Shown here: in pieces, positions 17,183 through 25,306 of the stretch
Numbering within the stretch: position 1 is the stretch's first letter
Layout: the number at the start of each line of letters is the position of its first letter
Assembly (NCBI GenBank): GCA_965242615.1
Contig: CBDESR010000005.1
Coordinates: 1,860,001 to 1,924,000, forward strand
Origin: CBDBCU01 sp965242615
GTDB taxonomy: Bacteria; Chloroflexota; Dehalococcoidia; Lucifugimonadales; UBA3495
Direction: 5' to 3'
DNA: 64,000 bases
Notes under the pieces: model-generated
What the model saw: the letters and a program-made list of their open reading frames with translations, nothing else
What the model was told of the DNA's origin: nothing
The model's database searches: none
Translations under genes and position numbers: made by a program

Positions 17183-18397
17183 ATGTCCACCATCCCCCAC
17201 CCCCCAGCAACCCTCCCCGACCCCCGCGGCCGCTTCGGCGACTTCGGCGGCCAGTTCGTCCCCGAAACCCTGATGGCCGCCCTCGCTGAACTGGAAACCG
17301 CCTATAACGAGGTCAAAGCCGACCCCGCCTTTCAGCAGGAACTAACCCGGCTGCTGACCCACTACACCGGCCGGCCCACGCCCCTTTACTTCGCCGCCAA
17401 CCTCACCCGCCACTGCGGCGGCGCCAAAATCTACCTGAAACGCGAGGATTTAGCCCACACCGGCGCCCACAAAATCAACAACGCCCTCGGCCAAGCCCTC
17501 TTGGCCAAATATATGGGCAAAGCGCGCATCATCGCCGAAACCGGCGCCGGGCAGCACGGCGTCGCTACCGCCACCGTCTGCGCTATGCTCGGCTTGCAGT
17601 GCCTGGTCTATATGGGCGCGGCCGACATCCAACGCCAAGCCCTCAATGTCTATCGGATGCGCCTCCTCAACGCCGAAGTTGTGCCGGTCGCCGCCGGCAC
17701 CCGCACCCTCAAAGACGCCATCAACGAAGCCATCCGCGACTGGGTTACCAATGTTGAAACCACCCACTACCTCATCGGCAGCGCCGTGGGGCCGCATCCC
17801 TATCCTATGCTGGTCCGCGACTTCCAATCCATCATCGGCCGCGAAGCCCGGGCGCAAATCCTCCAAGCCGAAAGCCGTCTCCCCGACTATGTAATCGCCT
17901 GCGTTGGCGGCGGCAGCAACGCCATCGGCGCTTTTTACGAGTTTATCGGCGACACGACCGTCCGACTCCTCGGCGTCGAAGCCGGCGGCGATGGCATCGA
18001 AACCGACCGCCACTCCGCTACCCTCACCGCCGGCCGCCCCGGCGTCCTCCACGGCGCAATGTCCTATCTGCTCCAGGACCCGCACGGCCAAGTCCGGGAA
18101 ACCCACAGCATATCGGCCGGCCTCGACTACCCCGGCGTCGGCCCCGAACACAGCTACCTCAAGGAAATCGCCCGGGCCGAATATGTCGCCGCCACCGACC
18201 AGCAGGCACTAGAGGGCTTTCACCTCTTGTCCCGCACCGAAGGCATCCTCCCGGCCTTGGAACCGGCCCACGCTATCCACCACGCCGCCCAACTAGCCAA
18301 AACCCTCCCCCGGGAACAAATCATTCTCCTCTGCCTCAGCGGCCGCGGCGACAAAGATGTCCCCACCGTAGCCGCCACCGCCGGCATTGAACTTTAG
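17183..18397 (+). CDS. trpB: Tryptophan synthase beta chain
   Basis: A 404-residue PLP enzyme that joins indole and serine to make tryptophan, normally in a complex with TrpA. The start is ATG 17183 (MSTIPHPPATLPDPRGRF). Diagnostic sequences are GRFGDFGGQFVPETLMAAL at the front, the PLP-lysine block HTGAHKINNALGQALLAKYMG, AETGAGQHGVATATVCAMLG, the phosphate-binding CVGGGSNAIGAFYEF, and LCLSGRGDKDV near the end. Length and motifs fit the TrpB1 type that works with an alpha subunit. No trpA or other trp gene follows: the next gene is an SDR 194 bp away, so the pathway genes are scattered or trpA lies elsewhere. Confidence 0.97.
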   Translation: MSTIPHPPATLPDPRGRFGDFGGQFVPETLMAALAELETAYNEVKADPAFQQELTRLLTHYTGRPTPLYFAANLTRHCGGAKIYLKREDLAHTGAHKINNALGQALLAKYMGKARIIAETGAGQHGVATATVCAMLGLQCLVYMGAADIQRQALNVYRMRLLNAEVVPVAAGTRTLKDAINEAIRDWVTNVETTHYLIGSAVGPHPYPMLVRDFQSIIGREARAQILQAESRLPDYVIACVGGGSNAIGAFYEFIGDTTVRLLGVEAGGDGIETDRHSATLTAGRPGVLHGAMSYLLQDPHGQVRETHSISAGLDYPGVGPEHSYLKEIARAEYVAATDQQALEGFHLLSRTEGILPALEPAHAIHHAAQLAKTLPREQIILLCLSGRGDKDVPTVAATAGIEL

Positions 18398-18494
18398 CGG
18401 TTAGGGAGTAAGGGTTTAGCCCCCTGAGACTGACTTTAGTAATGCAAGGTAGAAGTGCTTCCCCTACACTCCCGCGCCCTCCATACCCCTGTGC

Positions 18495-18500
18495 TATAAT
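18495..18500 (+). promoter_or_regulatory. Candidate -10 element for the SDR gene
   Basis: TGTGCTATAATGCCCC with TATAAT at 18495-18500, about 90 bp before the start codon. An upstream TG makes an extended -10 possible. No convincing -35. Confidence 0.35.
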
Positions 18501-18591
18501 GCCCCGGTCAACTTGCCCTTTAGGGACACTGCCGGCCTTTTGCCGAGGTTTTGCCCGGGCGGCGGCCGGCTTTTCGTAAGGAGTTCTGGTT

Positions 18592-19389
18592 ATGGAAATG
18601 GGGTTCACCAATAAAGTAGCTATTGTTACCGGCGGCAGCGAAGGCATTGGCAAAGCCGCCGCCCAGCGCATGGCCGGCGAGGGCGCGCAAGTGGTTATCG
18701 TCGCCCGCGGCGAGGAGAAACTGGCCGCCGCTGCCCAAGACATCCGCGCCACCACCGAAGGCGTGGTACTGCCGCTTTCCGCTGATGTAGCTCACCCCGA
18801 CAGCGCCGAGCGGGTGGTGCAGACCGCCCTCGACCATTTCGGCCGCTTGGACATCCTGGTCAACAACGCCGGCGTCTCTATGGCCAAACCTTTCGAGGAA
18901 GTCAGCGATGCGGATTGGGAATACGACTTTGACCTGAAGGTATGGGGCGCGGTGCGGCTCATCCGCCGCGCCATTCCCGAAATGCGGAAAGTCGGCGGCG
19001 GGCGCATTATCAATGTCACCAACCTCGGCGGACGCACTCCCGGCCCGGCATCAATGCCTACTTCCATATCCCGGGCCACCGGCATTGCCCTCACCAAGGG
19101 CCTGTCCAAAGACTTGGCTAAAGACAACATCTTGGTCAACACCGTTTGCATCGGCATCGTCAAAAGCGGCCAGCACACCCGCCGCTACGAACGGCTCAAG
19201 GAAACCAACCCCGACCTCTCCCTTGACGACTTCTACGCCCAGACCGCCCAAGCCCGCGGCGTCCCCCTCGGCCGCATCGCCGAAACCGAGGAAGCCGGGG
19301 ATGTTATCGCCTTCCTGGCCTCGGAACGCGCCAGCTACCTGACCGGCATTGCCGTCAACATCGACGGGGGAACTTCGGCGGTGGTGTAG
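18592..19389 (+). CDS. SDR-family oxidoreductase lacking the usual catalytic Tyr
   Basis: A 265-residue Rossmann-fold protein behind AAGGAG. The N-terminal cofactor motif is VTGGSEGIGKAAAQRMAG, followed by LSADVAHPDS, ILVNNAGVSMAKPF and IINVTNLGGRTPG. Where classical short-chain dehydrogenases have Tyr-x-x-x-Lys, this one reads ASMPTSISRATGIALTKGLS: the Tyr is absent, though a downstream Lys and the helix remain. The C-terminus has the common ERASYLTGIAVNIDGG. Such variants may have altered chemistry or only bind ligand. Some SAR202-like SDRs share the SMPTS pattern (from memory, unchecked). Substrate unknown. Confidence 0.85.
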   Translation: MEMGFTNKVAIVTGGSEGIGKAAAQRMAGEGAQVVIVARGEEKLAAAAQDIRATTEGVVLPLSADVAHPDSAERVVQTALDHFGRLDILVNNAGVSMAKPFEEVSDADWEYDFDLKVWGAVRLIRRAIPEMRKVGGGRIINVTNLGGRTPGPASMPTSISRATGIALTKGLSKDLAKDNILVNTVCIGIVKSGQHTRRYERLKETNPDLSLDDFYAQTAQARGVPLGRIAETEEAGDVIAFLASERASYLTGIAVNIDGGTSAVV

Positions 19390-19422
19390 CCGGGGGAAAG
19401 AGCAAAGGGAGCGCGGCTAAAT

Positions 19423-22095
19423 ATGACCCTTACCCAACTCTACCGAGGGATAGTGGCAGCGGGACTGGCGGCATTGCTGGCCGCCGGTCTGCTGGCCTGC
19501 GGCAACTTTTCGGCAGGAGGTGTTGCCACCCCTCCACCCGGAGATCCGCCCCCGGTGTACCGGTACTCCGCGGTCTCTGTTGGCGATGAACATAGCTGCG
19601 GGCTGCTAACCACCGGCGAAATAACCTGCTGGGGCAGCAACCCGGACGGTCAAGCTCAGTCCCCGACCGGGAAATTCATCGCTCTGGATGCTGGTTACGC
19701 CCATACTTGCGGCATCCGTCGGGATGGCACGGTGAAATGCTGGGGCAGCAATGCCCAAAATTACAGTGTAGCGGGGCAGGCCACGCCGCCGGCCGGGAAT
19801 TTTACCGGTATAAGCGCCGGCAAATTTCACACTTGTGGAGTGCGGACGGATGGGACAGTGGAGTGTTGGGGCAGCAATATAGACGACTTTGGCAACCAAA
19901 CCGGTCAGGCTAATCCGCCACCCGGTCAATTTACCACCGTCAGCGCCGGGGGCTATCACACTTGCGGACTGCGGACTGACGGAACGGTACACTGCTGGGG
20001 TAGCAACGCCGACGATAACTTGGTCAACGTTGAGCAATCCTCGGTGCCGGACGGAGTTTTTACCGCCGTCAGTGCCGGAGAATGGCATACTTGCGGTTTG
20101 CGGCCTGACGGTGCGGCGGAGTGTTGGGGAGAGGATGATTCAGGTCAGGCCAGCCCCCCAAAAGGCTCTTTCAGTTCCCTGAGTGCCGGCCGACACTATA
20201 CCTGCGGGATACTGGACAATGGCAATGCGGAATGTTGGGGCAGTGGCACACGTACCGCTTATTTAGGCGCCGGGCAGTCCTTCCCGCCGGATGGTTCCTT
20301 TATTGCGCTCAGTGCGGGCTATGAGCATACTTGCGGAGTGAAATCCGACGGAAGTATGGAATGTTGGGGCATTGATTCCCTTGGAATGGGTACCCCACCC
20401 AGCGGCGGCTTCTGGTCCGTGAGCACCGGGGGGTATTATGATCCCATCTGTGGAATTCGGCAGTCCGGCCAGTTGGATTGCGGGGGAGGAACTCGTGTCG
20501 AACCCGTCGGCTACCGGGCGCCGGAGGGGGTATTTAAGTCGATTACTTCCGGCAGTTTCCATAGCTGTGGCTTGCGGCCCGACGGGACGGCGGAATGTTG
20601 GGGGCATAACGCCTACGGCAGAGCAAGCGACCCCGAAGGCGTATTCGTATTCATCGATGCGGGAGACTCGCGTACTTGCGGAATCCGCGGCGACGGAAGC
20701 GTGGAATGTTGGGGCTTCAAATACGCCAGACAGGGCATTCCCCCAGCCGGCCCTTTCTCCGTAGTTGATGCGGGTAATACTATTTGTGGAGTACGCTCGA
20801 CCGGTTATTTGGAGTGTTGGGGGGACAGCCCAAGGTACCCGGATGAAAACTTGCCTCCCGGCGGCGTTTTTGATTCGTTCAAAACTGCTTTTGCTAATAG
20901 CTGCGGTTTGCGCGTTGATGGCACGGCCCGGTGCTGGGGGCATGAAAAATATGGGCTGACCATGCCTCCCGATGGTATTTTTACCGCGATAACCGTCGGC
21001 TATCTGTCGGACTACGGTTGCGGTCTGCGCCCTGATGGTTCAGTGGAATGTTGGGGTAGTACTGACACGTTCCCCTTCTATCAACTGGAAGGTTCTTACT
21101 TGGCGATAGACGCCGGAGATTCTCACATCTGTGGTGTGCGGGTTGACGGCGCTATCGAGTGCGGCGGCGACGACCAATATGGGCAGGCTACGCCTCCGGA
21201 GGGGGCTTTTACTGCTGTAGCTGCTGGCAGTAAGCATAGCTGCGGTTTGCGAACGGATGGCACAGTAGTGTGCTGGGGGGAATTTTATTCCTTCCTGGAT
21301 ACTGCTCCCAGCCCATATAACCCCATGAATGACAAGGTGGTTCTTTCAGTAGATGTCGGCACGGCGGGGGGCGTCTGTGCTGTCCGGAGCAATGGCGCGT
21401 TGATCTGCGAGCGGTCCCGCGCGGTAATTGGCCAAGGTTTTACCGCCGTTAGCGTCGGCGATGAGGCTTACTGCGGGTTGCAAGGGAATGGGCGCGTACA
21501 GTGTTGGGATGATAAGGACGCCTTTACCTTTATCTCTGGTCTCGGAAGGGTACTGGTGAGCGAAGCTACGCCGTCCAGCAAAGACTTCGTATCCATCAGC
21601 GTCGGCGTACGCCATGCCTGCGGGTTGCGCCAGGATAATGCGGTAGAGTGTTGGGGCGACAACTACGACTACTACACGGTCTGTTACGGTGATGGTGTGC
21701 CTTGCTACGGTGTGGAGCAAGGGGACTACATCGGGCAGGCGGAGTCGCCGGTCGGCGAGTTCATTGCGGTCAGCGCCGGCGCCTTTCATAATTGCGGCCT
21801 GCGGCCCGACGGCAGGGCGGAATGTTGGGGCCGCAATTCCTCCGGGCAGGCAACGCCGCCGCCGGACGCTTTTACCGCCATCAGCGCCGGCTATTCCCAT
21901 ACCTGCGGCTTGCAAGCCGACGGTGAAGTTCAATGTTGGGGCGGCGTATCTACCGAACCGGACACCGCTGAGAGAGCGGACTTTGTGCGCGCCGTTCCGT
22001 CCGGCCCCTTTGCAACCATCAGCGCCGGGGGCGGCTATACCTGCGGGGTGCGGACGGACAGCGTAATCAAATGCTGGGGGCGTATTGCCCGCTGA
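19423..22095 (+). CDS. RCC1-repeat lipoprotein with 21 paired-Cys units
   Basis: An 890-residue envelope protein. The signal peptide GLAALLAAGLLAC ends in a lipobox Cys, so it is probably lipid-anchored. The body is about 21 units of roughly 40 residues, each built as FTAVSAGxxHTCGLRTDGTVECWG. This is the RCC1 (chromosome-condensation regulator) repeat pattern that forms beta-propeller blades; 21 units would make about three seven-bladed propellers. Nearly every unit keeps a Cys at CG[LIV] and another in CWG, ten residues later, likely forming a disulfide in each blade. Bacterial members are usually surface or secreted proteins of unknown ligand. The gene starts 33 bp behind the SDR gene. Confidence 0.9.
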   Translation: MTLTQLYRGIVAAGLAALLAAGLLACGNFSAGGVATPPPGDPPPVYRYSAVSVGDEHSCGLLTTGEITCWGSNPDGQAQSPTGKFIALDAGYAHTCGIRRDGTVKCWGSNAQNYSVAGQATPPAGNFTGISAGKFHTCGVRTDGTVECWGSNIDDFGNQTGQANPPPGQFTTVSAGGYHTCGLRTDGTVHCWGSNADDNLVNVEQSSVPDGVFTAVSAGEWHTCGLRPDGAAECWGEDDSGQASPPKGSFSSLSAGRHYTCGILDNGNAECWGSGTRTAYLGAGQSFPPDGSFIALSAGYEHTCGVKSDGSMECWGIDSLGMGTPPSGGFWSVSTGGYYDPICGIRQSGQLDCGGGTRVEPVGYRAPEGVFKSITSGSFHSCGLRPDGTAECWGHNAYGRASDPEGVFVFIDAGDSRTCGIRGDGSVECWGFKYARQGIPPAGPFSVVDAGNTICGVRSTGYLECWGDSPRYPDENLPPGGVFDSFKTAFANSCGLRVDGTARCWGHEKYGLTMPPDGIFTAITVGYLSDYGCGLRPDGSVECWGSTDTFPFYQLEGSYLAIDAGDSHICGVRVDGAIECGGDDQYGQATPPEGAFTAVAAGSKHSCGLRTDGTVVCWGEFYSFLDTAPSPYNPMNDKVVLSVDVGTAGGVCAVRSNGALICERSRAVIGQGFTAVSVGDEAYCGLQGNGRVQCWDDKDAFTFISGLGRVLVSEATPSSKDFVSISVGVRHACGLRQDNAVECWGDNYDYYTVCYGDGVPCYGVEQGDYIGQAESPVGEFIAVSAGAFHNCGLRPDGRAECWGRNSSGQATPPPDAFTAISAGYSHTCGLQADGEVQCWGGVSTEPDTAERADFVRAVPSGPFATISAGGGYTCGVRTDSVIKCWGRIAR

Positions 22096-22153
22096 TTAGG
22101 GTTTCCGGTCCCGGCAAGCGGTCAAGGGTGTTGCGTTGCCGCATTGCAACCCC

Positions 22154-22588
22154 CTACCCGCCGAGCCAGCCTTTGACCCGCTGCAACAGAGAGGACTTTT
22201 CCGCCGCTACCGGGCGGCCGCGCCAGTATTGGCCTTGGTTATTCTTGCCCCGGGGGCGGATGAAAAAGAGCAGATAGCCGGCGACCAGTCCCAGCAAGCC
22301 GACCCAGACCAGCCAGGAAAGCTCGGAAAAGGGCGAGCCGAAACTCGGCAGCAGGACGCCAATGAGCAGGAGGGCGACCCCGGCCAGGGCGACCCGGCCC
22401 GGGGAGAAGGTTCGCCAACGGCGGGAGGAGGGACGGGATGGCGCAACTTCGGGCGGCCGCTCTGCGTAGGGCAAGGGCAAATCATCCGGGGGCGGTTGCT
22501 GCCGTAGATTGCGGCCGGCCGGCAACGGCGTGGTCTCCTCAATGCCTTTCAGGATTTCCTCGATTTCGTCCTGGTACTTGTCGGGCAT
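22154..22588 (-). CDS. Small two-helix membrane protein with cytoplasmic N-terminal stretch
   Basis: A 144-residue protein. MPDKYQDEIEEILKGIEE was taken as the start because the residues before it look random. An acidic helix is followed by a Pro-rich linker (QPPPDDLPLPYAERPPE) and two membrane segments (GRVALAGVALLLIGVLLPSF and LVWVGLLGLVAGYLLFFIRP) separated by a short loop, ending in a basic tail. From memory similar small proteins beginning MPDKYxDEI occur across Chloroflexota; function unknown. Convergent with the RCC1 gene. Confidence 0.7.
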   Translation of the reverse strand: MPDKYQDEIEEILKGIEETTPLPAGRNLRQQPPPDDLPLPYAERPPEVAPSRPSSRRWRTFSPGRVALAGVALLLIGVLLPSFGSPFSELSWLVWVGLLGLVAGYLLFFIRPRGKNNQGQYWRGRPVAAEKSSLLQRVKGWLGG

Positions 22589-22660
22589 AAATCCCCCGCG
22601 TCTCTCCTTTGCGCCGCTATTGCTTGCGGGCAATTATACAATACCGGCGTACATTGGCAA

Positions 22661-23077
22661 TTACTGCGGCCCCGGGCCCGGGATGACGGCGGGCAGTCCC
22701 CGTTCCCGGGCAATTTCCAAACACTGCGGGCAGCAGTCGGCGGCGGTATAGGTTTCCGCCATCCAGATGTTTTCGCTGACCAGGCCGCAGAGAAAGACCG
22801 GCACCGTTTCCTCGATGCCCAGGTCGGCTACATAGTGGACATAGCCCGATTTGGCCTCGGTCGGCCACCACCAGACCGGCATTTGCCCGGACATTTCCTC
22901 ATAGCGGGACTTGTCATCATCCCGCCAGCCCGGCGCCGGCAGTTCCACCAGCCAAGTACGGCCCTGGTCGCCGCCGGCCCGCTGGGCCTGCAAGCGTCCG
23001 GCGCGGATGTAGCGGCGGATTTCGGCTTGGGACAGGTTCAGTAGGTAGGATGCCTCTTGAATCGTTACCTTTTCCAC
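22661..23077 (-). CDS. Helix-turn-helix DNA-binding protein with unknown C-terminal domain
   Basis: A 138-residue protein. Residues 1-45 form an excisionase/MerR-type helix-turn-helix (VTIQEASYLLNLSQAEIRRYIRAGRL, then RTWLVELP). The remainder has an acidic stretch and a small domain with DLGIEETVPVFLCGLVSENIW and ADCCPQCLEIARERG; the CC-x2-C cluster could bind metal. Possibly a regulator using the C-terminal part as a sensor. Start ATG 23077. The gene ahead of it on this strand is the reductive-dehalogenase-like gene. Confidence 0.7.
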   Translation of the reverse strand: MEKVTIQEASYLLNLSQAEIRRYIRAGRLQAQRAGGDQGRTWLVELPAPGWRDDDKSRYEEMSGQMPVWWWPTEAKSGYVHYVADLGIEETVPVFLCGLVSENIWMAETYTAADCCPQCLEIARERGLPAVIPGPGPQ

Positions 23078-23218
23078 CGGGGACTCCGTGCAACTCGGAT
23101 ATTGGGGACTGATTTTAGCATAAGGGCAAGGCGGCGGGCAAAGGCTGCGGCCGGCAACAAAGGAATTGCTACCGGCCGCGGTGGGTCGATCCTAACGGGG
23201 CGGAGGCGCCGCTGACGG

Positions 23219-24496
23219 TTAGATGTAGTCGGCGTCCTCGTCCATCATCCCGACGTTGTCGGTGGCCTGGAACAGGGAGCGGACGATGTCGTCCTTCAGC
23301 TGCTGGAGCATATCGTCGCTCACTTCGCCGCCGGAGGCCCGGGCCTTTTCCTTGAACTGGTCAAAGGCCCACTCGTCGCTGCCGCCGTGGGGCATATCGA
23401 AGAACTTGCCGTCGAAGACCGGCATTTCGCCGGGGCCGAAGTAGCCCTTGCCTTCCAGTTCGTAGCCTTCCAAGTCGTGGGTACCCTTGCCCAGCACCTG
23501 TCCGGTGGCGGCGTAGTGTTCCATCACATTCTGGAGGCCGTACTTCTGGATGGGGCAGACCTTCATGCAGATGCCGCAGCCGAGGTAGCGGGCCATCACC
23601 GGGCGGCAGCGCTTGAAGTAGAGCTTGTTCTTTTCAATGCCGCGCCACCAAATCTTGTCGCGCATCAGAGCGCGGCCGGGGCAGCGGTTGACGCAGACCT
23701 GGCAGACCTGGCAAAAGGCGTGGATGCCGTAGTCCACCGGCGAGTCGTAGGTGACATTGGCGTCGGTGGTCAAGCCGACCAAGCGGCAACGGGAGCCGAC
23801 ATGGGGGGTGAGCAGGTAGCCGCAGGCGCCCAACTGGCCGGTTCCGGCGGCGACGTGCATGGGGATGTAGGGGCCGGCGGAGTCGCCGGAGCCCATCACC
23901 TGGGCGCGGTAGCCGAGGGAGCGGATGTAGTTACCCAGTTCCAGAGCGGCCGCGCCTTCGGTGCGGTAGGTGCTGGAATGGACGATTTCGGCGTCCACGC
24001 TGGGGATGGTCTGGGTCGGCTCGAAGTCCTGCTCGTAAGCCAGGGCGACGAAATGCTCGTAGTAGGTGGTGCTGTTCTTTTTGGACTGGAAGGTGTAGCG
24101 GTGGTCAAAGGCGGTGATGCCGACTTCGACGAAGCCCAGTTCCCGGGCTTTGTTCTTAATCAGCTCGCTGACATCCTCCCCGGTGGGTTCGGCGGTGGGT
24201 TCGAGGTCGGCGGTCATCCGGCAGGCCATAATGAGCGGCCGGTTGAGCTTTTCATGCTCTTTGCGGATTTCCCGCATTTCGGCGTGCTGGTCGCGGAGGG
24301 AGTTGGCCCAGTCGCGGGAGGCCCGCTCGGTGATGTTGATGGTTTCCAGGGGATACTCCCGGGCGTACCAGTCCACTTCCCGCTTGGTCATCGGGATGCC
24401 GGGGACGGTTTCCAGTTCCTCGGGAATGGGGATGGTTACCGTCGCTTCGCCCAGGTTGCGCCCGGGACGGGTTACCTCATGCCCTATTTTCAACAT
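23219..24496 (-). CDS. Reductive dehalogenase-like corrinoid/4Fe-4S protein
   Basis: 425 residues from ATG 24496 (AGGAGGAG upstream). Residues 95-280 match the B12-binding domain shared by reductive dehalogenases and QueG (RELGFVEVGITAFDHRYTF, AALELGNYIRSLGY, GQLGACGYLLTPHVGSRCRL). Two ferredoxin clusters follow: CQVCQVCVNRCP and CGICMKVCPIQKYG. No Tat signal or rdhB-like anchor gene is present, so this is likely a cytoplasmic oxidoreductase rather than a respiratory organohalide reductase. Similar non-respiratory RdhA-like proteins are known in SAR202 and other marine lineages. Substrate unknown. Confidence 0.8.
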   Translation of the reverse strand: MLKIGHEVTRPGRNLGEATVTIPIPEELETVPGIPMTKREVDWYAREYPLETINITERASRDWANSLRDQHAEMREIRKEHEKLNRPLIMACRMTADLEPTAEPTGEDVSELIKNKARELGFVEVGITAFDHRYTFQSKKNSTTYYEHFVALAYEQDFEPTQTIPSVDAEIVHSSTYRTEGAAALELGNYIRSLGYRAQVMGSGDSAGPYIPMHVAAGTGQLGACGYLLTPHVGSRCRLVGLTTDANVTYDSPVDYGIHAFCQVCQVCVNRCPGRALMRDKIWWRGIEKNKLYFKRCRPVMARYLGCGICMKVCPIQKYGLQNVMEHYAATGQVLGKGTHDLEGYELEGKGYFGPGEMPVFDGKFFDMPHGGSDEWAFDQFKEKARASGGEVSDDMLQQLKDDIVRSLFQATDNVGMMDEDADYI

Positions 24497-24686
24497 AACT
24501 GCTCCTCCTAGCTGGTAGATGGGCGGAATGGGATGCGCTCGTAGGGGAAAGAATAAACCAGCCGCCATAAAGTTGTCAATAGTTTAAGCGGCGTAATTTT
24601 CAATTGGCGGTTATAGGTAGTTTGGTGACGGATTGGGGTTGAGATATGGGGTGATGGCGGCAGAAGGCGTCAAGATAGTAGGGCTG

Positions 24687-24710
24687 AAGCCCACGGCCTG
24701 CCGTGGGCTT
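24687..24710. terminator. Hairpin between membrane-protein pair and Fe-S gene
   Basis: AAGCCCACGG and CCGTGGGCTT are perfectly complementary around a CCTG loop. It lies 29 bp past the stop of the 24740 gene, without a long T tract; it could be a terminator or a small dispersed palindrome. Confidence 0.5.
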
Positions 24711-24739
24711 TAGTGGCCGGCTGCGCTCGGGACGGTTGG

Positions 24740-24943
24740 CTATTCCCGGTAAAACGCCCTCAGAAACAGGCCGGACAGGAAAAATGCCAGGCTAATCCCC
24801 AACAGCCAGTAGTTAAAGCCGAAGGAGGGCATCGTCGGAACTGACCGCACAAAGAATAGGGCCGCTATCCCCAGACAAGAAGTGCCAATGTCCGGGAAAG
24901 TCAGCCGCATTCCATCGTAGAAACGCCGGAACAAGTCCCCCAC
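24740..24943 (-). CDS. Small membrane protein, second of a pair
   Basis: 67 residues from GTG 24943, which lies 2 bp past the stop codon of the upstream small gene. A short basic lead (VGDLFRRFYDGMRLTFP) is followed by two membrane segments (TSCLGIAALFFVRSV and NYWLLGISLAFFLSGLFLRAF). Probably translationally coupled to its neighbour. Function unknown. Confidence 0.55.
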   Translation of the reverse strand: MGDLFRRFYDGMRLTFPDIGTSCLGIAALFFVRSVPTMPSFGFNYWLLGISLAFFLSGLFLRAFYRE

Positions 24944-24945
24944 GC

Positions 24946-25167
24946 TTACGGCTCTCTCTTGAACACCGCCAGCAACAGGCCAGCGCCGGTAACGCCGATG
25001 GACAGAGCAACTACGGTGTAGGCGCCATACAGCGAATCCTTCAGGGAGGGGTACTGCTCGACATTCAGCGCGCCCCAATTCAATTGATGCCCCAGTACCA
25101 GCATCCAGCACAGGGCAATAAGGGCAACTACCAACAGGATGATGAACTTTTGCAGGAAAGTCCGCAT
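24946..25167 (-). CDS. Small membrane protein, first of a pair
   Basis: 73 residues starting MRTFLQKFIILLVVALIAL. Two membrane helices (residues 6-26 and 49-68) flank an outward-facing loop (NWGALNVEQYPSLKDSLYG). A weak ribosome site (AGGAAGTGG) precedes it. Its stop is followed almost at once by the second small membrane gene. No family is recognised. Confidence 0.6.
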   Translation of the reverse strand: MRTFLQKFIILLVVALIALCWMLVLGHQLNWGALNVEQYPSLKDSLYGAYTVVALSIGVTGAGLLLAVFKREP

Positions 25168-25243
25168 AAGACCACTTCCTCAACCGGCCGGCTGATTATC
25201 GGGCGGGTTGAGTTGATTATAACAGATTGCCGGTAAAGGCAAA

Positions 25244-25279
25244 CCGGCCCATCCCGCAACCGTATGCGGGATGGGCCGG
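25244..25279. terminator. Strong hairpin after the TPP-enzyme gene
   Basis: CCGGCCCATCCCGCA pairs with TGCGGGATGGGCCGG around a 6-nt loop. It lies 28 bp past the stop of the minus-strand TPP enzyme gene and upstream of the small membrane pair. It lacks a clear T run. Confidence 0.6.
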
Positions 25280-25306
25280 GACGTTCAGGATAAGCGCGCT
25301 GCCTTC

